From Bacillus sp. 491mf (lineage in GTDB: Bacteria; Bacillota; Bacilli; Bacillales; Bacillaceae_G), in the NCBI RefSeq assembly GCF_900112415.1, contig NZ_FOLV01000006.1, forward strand, positions 106,087-170,086: 64,000 nt of DNA, read 5' to 3'. This document shows positions 62,717 to 64,000 of the stretch, piece after piece (the first letter of the stretch is position 1; every line of letters begins with the position of its first letter). The position numbers and the translations under genes were made by a program. The notes beneath the pieces were generated by a model, which worked only from the letters and a program-made list of their open reading frames with translations, was not told the DNA's origin and did no database searches.

Positions 62717-64000
62717 ATGATTTCAAAACAACAACCTCTTAACCTTAGCCCATTCATGGCGATTTACGATATCGTCGTGCCAAAAGATAATATGCTTCGT
62801 CAATTTAATGAAATGGTTGATTTTTCTTTTGTGTTAGAGGAATTAAAGAATAAATATTGTCTCGATAACGGTCGCAATGCAGTGCCGCCCGTTCGTATGT
62901 TCAAATATTTATTGTTGAAATCCATTTTTGATTTATCCGATGTAGATGTTGTCGAACGCTCAAAATATGATATGTCTTTTAAATATTTCTTAGATATGGC
63001 GCCAGAAGATATGGTGATCGACCCTAGTTCGTTAACGAAATTTCGCAAGCTTCGTTTAAAAGATGTAGGGTTACTTGACATGCTCATCCAAAAAACAGTA
63101 GAAATTGCACTGGAAAAGGACTTGATTCAAAGTAAATCCATTATTGTTGATGCTACACATACAAAAGCACGCTTCAATCAAAAATCACCGAAAGAATTTT
63201 TAATGGAGAAATCAAAACTACTCCGCAAAGCGGTTTATCAAATTGATGAAGGAATGAAAGAAAAATTCCCACCTAAAACAACGACGAATGAATTAGGTGA
63301 TGAACTTGAATATTGTCAAAAAGTTATTGAAGCGGTAGAAAAAGAAGAAATGATTCGTAAATATCCAAATGTGAAAGAAAAACTCAACTATTTGAAGGAA
63401 ATTGTAGAAGATCACCAAGAACACCTTCAATTTTCACAAGACCCTGATGCACGAATTGGGCATAAAACAGCCGACTCCTCCTTCTTTGGATATAAAACAC
63501 ATATTGCGATGAACGAAGAACGTATGATTACAGCTGCCGTAATTACAACGGGTGAAAAAAGCGATGGAAAATACCTTCAAACATTGATTGAAAAGAGTCA
63601 AGAAACAGGTATGAAAATCGATACAATTATTGGAGATACCGCTTATTCGGAAAAAGAGAATATTCAATATGCGAACGAACATAAATTACAATTAGTATCA
63701 AAATTAAATCCAAATATCACACAAGGCACACGTCAAAAAGAAGATGAATTCGAGTTTAACAAGGATGCCGGCATGTACGTGTGTAAAGCTGGGCATATGG
63801 CCATTCGTAAAGCACGAGAAGGAAAGAAAAATACAGGTAAAAATCAGAGAGATACCTATTACTTTGATATAGAAAAATGTAAACGATGCCCTTTTAAAGA
63901 AGGCTGTTATAAAGAAGGCGCAAAATCAAAAACGTATTCAGTCACGATCCACTCAACAGAACATAGTAAACAAAAAACTTTTCAAGAAAGCGAGCTGTTC
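62717..64000 (+). CDS. IS1182-family transposase, partial
   Basis: ATG behind AGGTGG; the frame is open for 428 codons to the window edge. The N-terminal DUF772-like domain reads NAVPPVRMFKYLLLKSIFDLSDVDVVERSKYDMSFKYFLDM. DDE residues lie in IIVDATHTKARF and IGDTAYSEKENI. A Cys cluster (CKRCPFKEGC) follows. The last catalytic Glu and C-terminus lie outside. It appears intact. Confidence 0.92.
   Translation, partial: MISKQQPLNLSPFMAIYDIVVPKDNMLRQFNEMVDFSFVLEELKNKYCLDNGRNAVPPVRMFKYLLLKSIFDLSDVDVVERSKYDMSFKYFLDMAPEDMVIDPSSLTKFRKLRLKDVGLLDMLIQKTVEIALEKDLIQSKSIIVDATHTKARFNQKSPKEFLMEKSKLLRKAVYQIDEGMKEKFPPKTTTNELGDELEYCQKVIEAVEKEEMIRKYPNVKEKLNYLKEIVEDHQEHLQFSQDPDARIGHKTADSSFFGYKTHIAMNEERMITAAVITTGEKSDGKYLQTLIEKSQETGMKIDTIIGDTAYSEKENIQYANEHKLQLVSKLNPNITQGTRQKEDEFEFNKDAGMYVCKAGHMAIRKAREGKKNTGKNQRDTYYFDIEKCKRCPFKEGCYKEGAKSKTYSVTIHSTEHSKQKTFQESELF

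Larger units (their letters stand above)
62607..64000 (+). mobile_element. IS1182-family insertion sequence, right end outside window
   Basis: It starts near CACTGAAAAAGTCCTCAT, has an upstream terminator hairpin and a single transposase gene reaching the window edge. Confidence 0.8.

Overview
The window is a low-GC Gram-positive chromosome segment that fits the Bacillus cereus group (B. cereus, B. thuringiensis, B. anthracis and relatives). The evidence is strong AGGAGG-type ribosome binding sites, a YjcZ-type sporulation micro-protein, AgcS behind a tandem glycine riboswitch, a second Ddl/alanine racemase pair, VanW and DUF421 proteins, and four copies of the group-specific non-coding repeat bcr1 (47.8-62.6 kb), three of them flanked by TTTAT. 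No rRNA or CRISPR array is present. One tRNA gene (Cys, GCA) is present.

Layout. 1-4 kb holds the end of a DUF4097-like gene and a bacitracin-type ABC exporter divergent from a response regulator/histidine kinase pair. 4.1-7.8 kb is a translationally coupled D-alanine operon: a MocR regulator, ddl and alr, with a palindromic operator. 7.9-10.6 kb has a relic of a second kinase 3' end and a MocR/EamA divergent pair. 10.6-13.8 kb carries DUF421, an SRPBCC/ArsR pair with duplicated operator, an SDR and a PH-domain protein. 13.8-20.4 kb has the glycine riboswitch-agcS unit and a MoxR-DUF58-transglutaminase operon. 20.5-28.7 kb is small accessory enzymes (DinB, isochorismatase, GNAT-pentapeptide fusion), YjcZ, a second MocR/EamA pair and an Lrp regulator.

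28.7-41.7 kb is worn accessory DNA: a broken XRE regulator, an M14 carboxypeptidase with two in-frame stops, a PadR-DUF1048-ABC export operon, a frameshifted AlkD-like gene, a GNAT stub next to a toxin-like tail, an IS3 tail, a less AT-rich MarR/membrane/NmrA cassette with duplicated leaders, and an IS66 deletion derivative that has cut a hotdog-fold gene. 41.7-53.2 kb is ordinary chromosome: hydrolases, a secreted beta-gamma-crystallin-like protein, an M3 oligopeptidase, murB, GrpB, a nucleosidase and a broken PLL-type lectin.

53.4-58 kb is an immunity island: Imm22-like, colicin-immunity-like, DUF4261 and Imm33-like genes facing a decayed HNH toxin with an intact SMI1 immunity gene. 58-60.7 kb is the most unusual unit: a tRNA-Cys in the 5' leader of an unrecognised three-cysteine protein, followed by a cysteine desulfurase, with a bcr1 copy inserted exactly between the two genes. 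The window ends in an IS1182-family transposon cut by the window edge.
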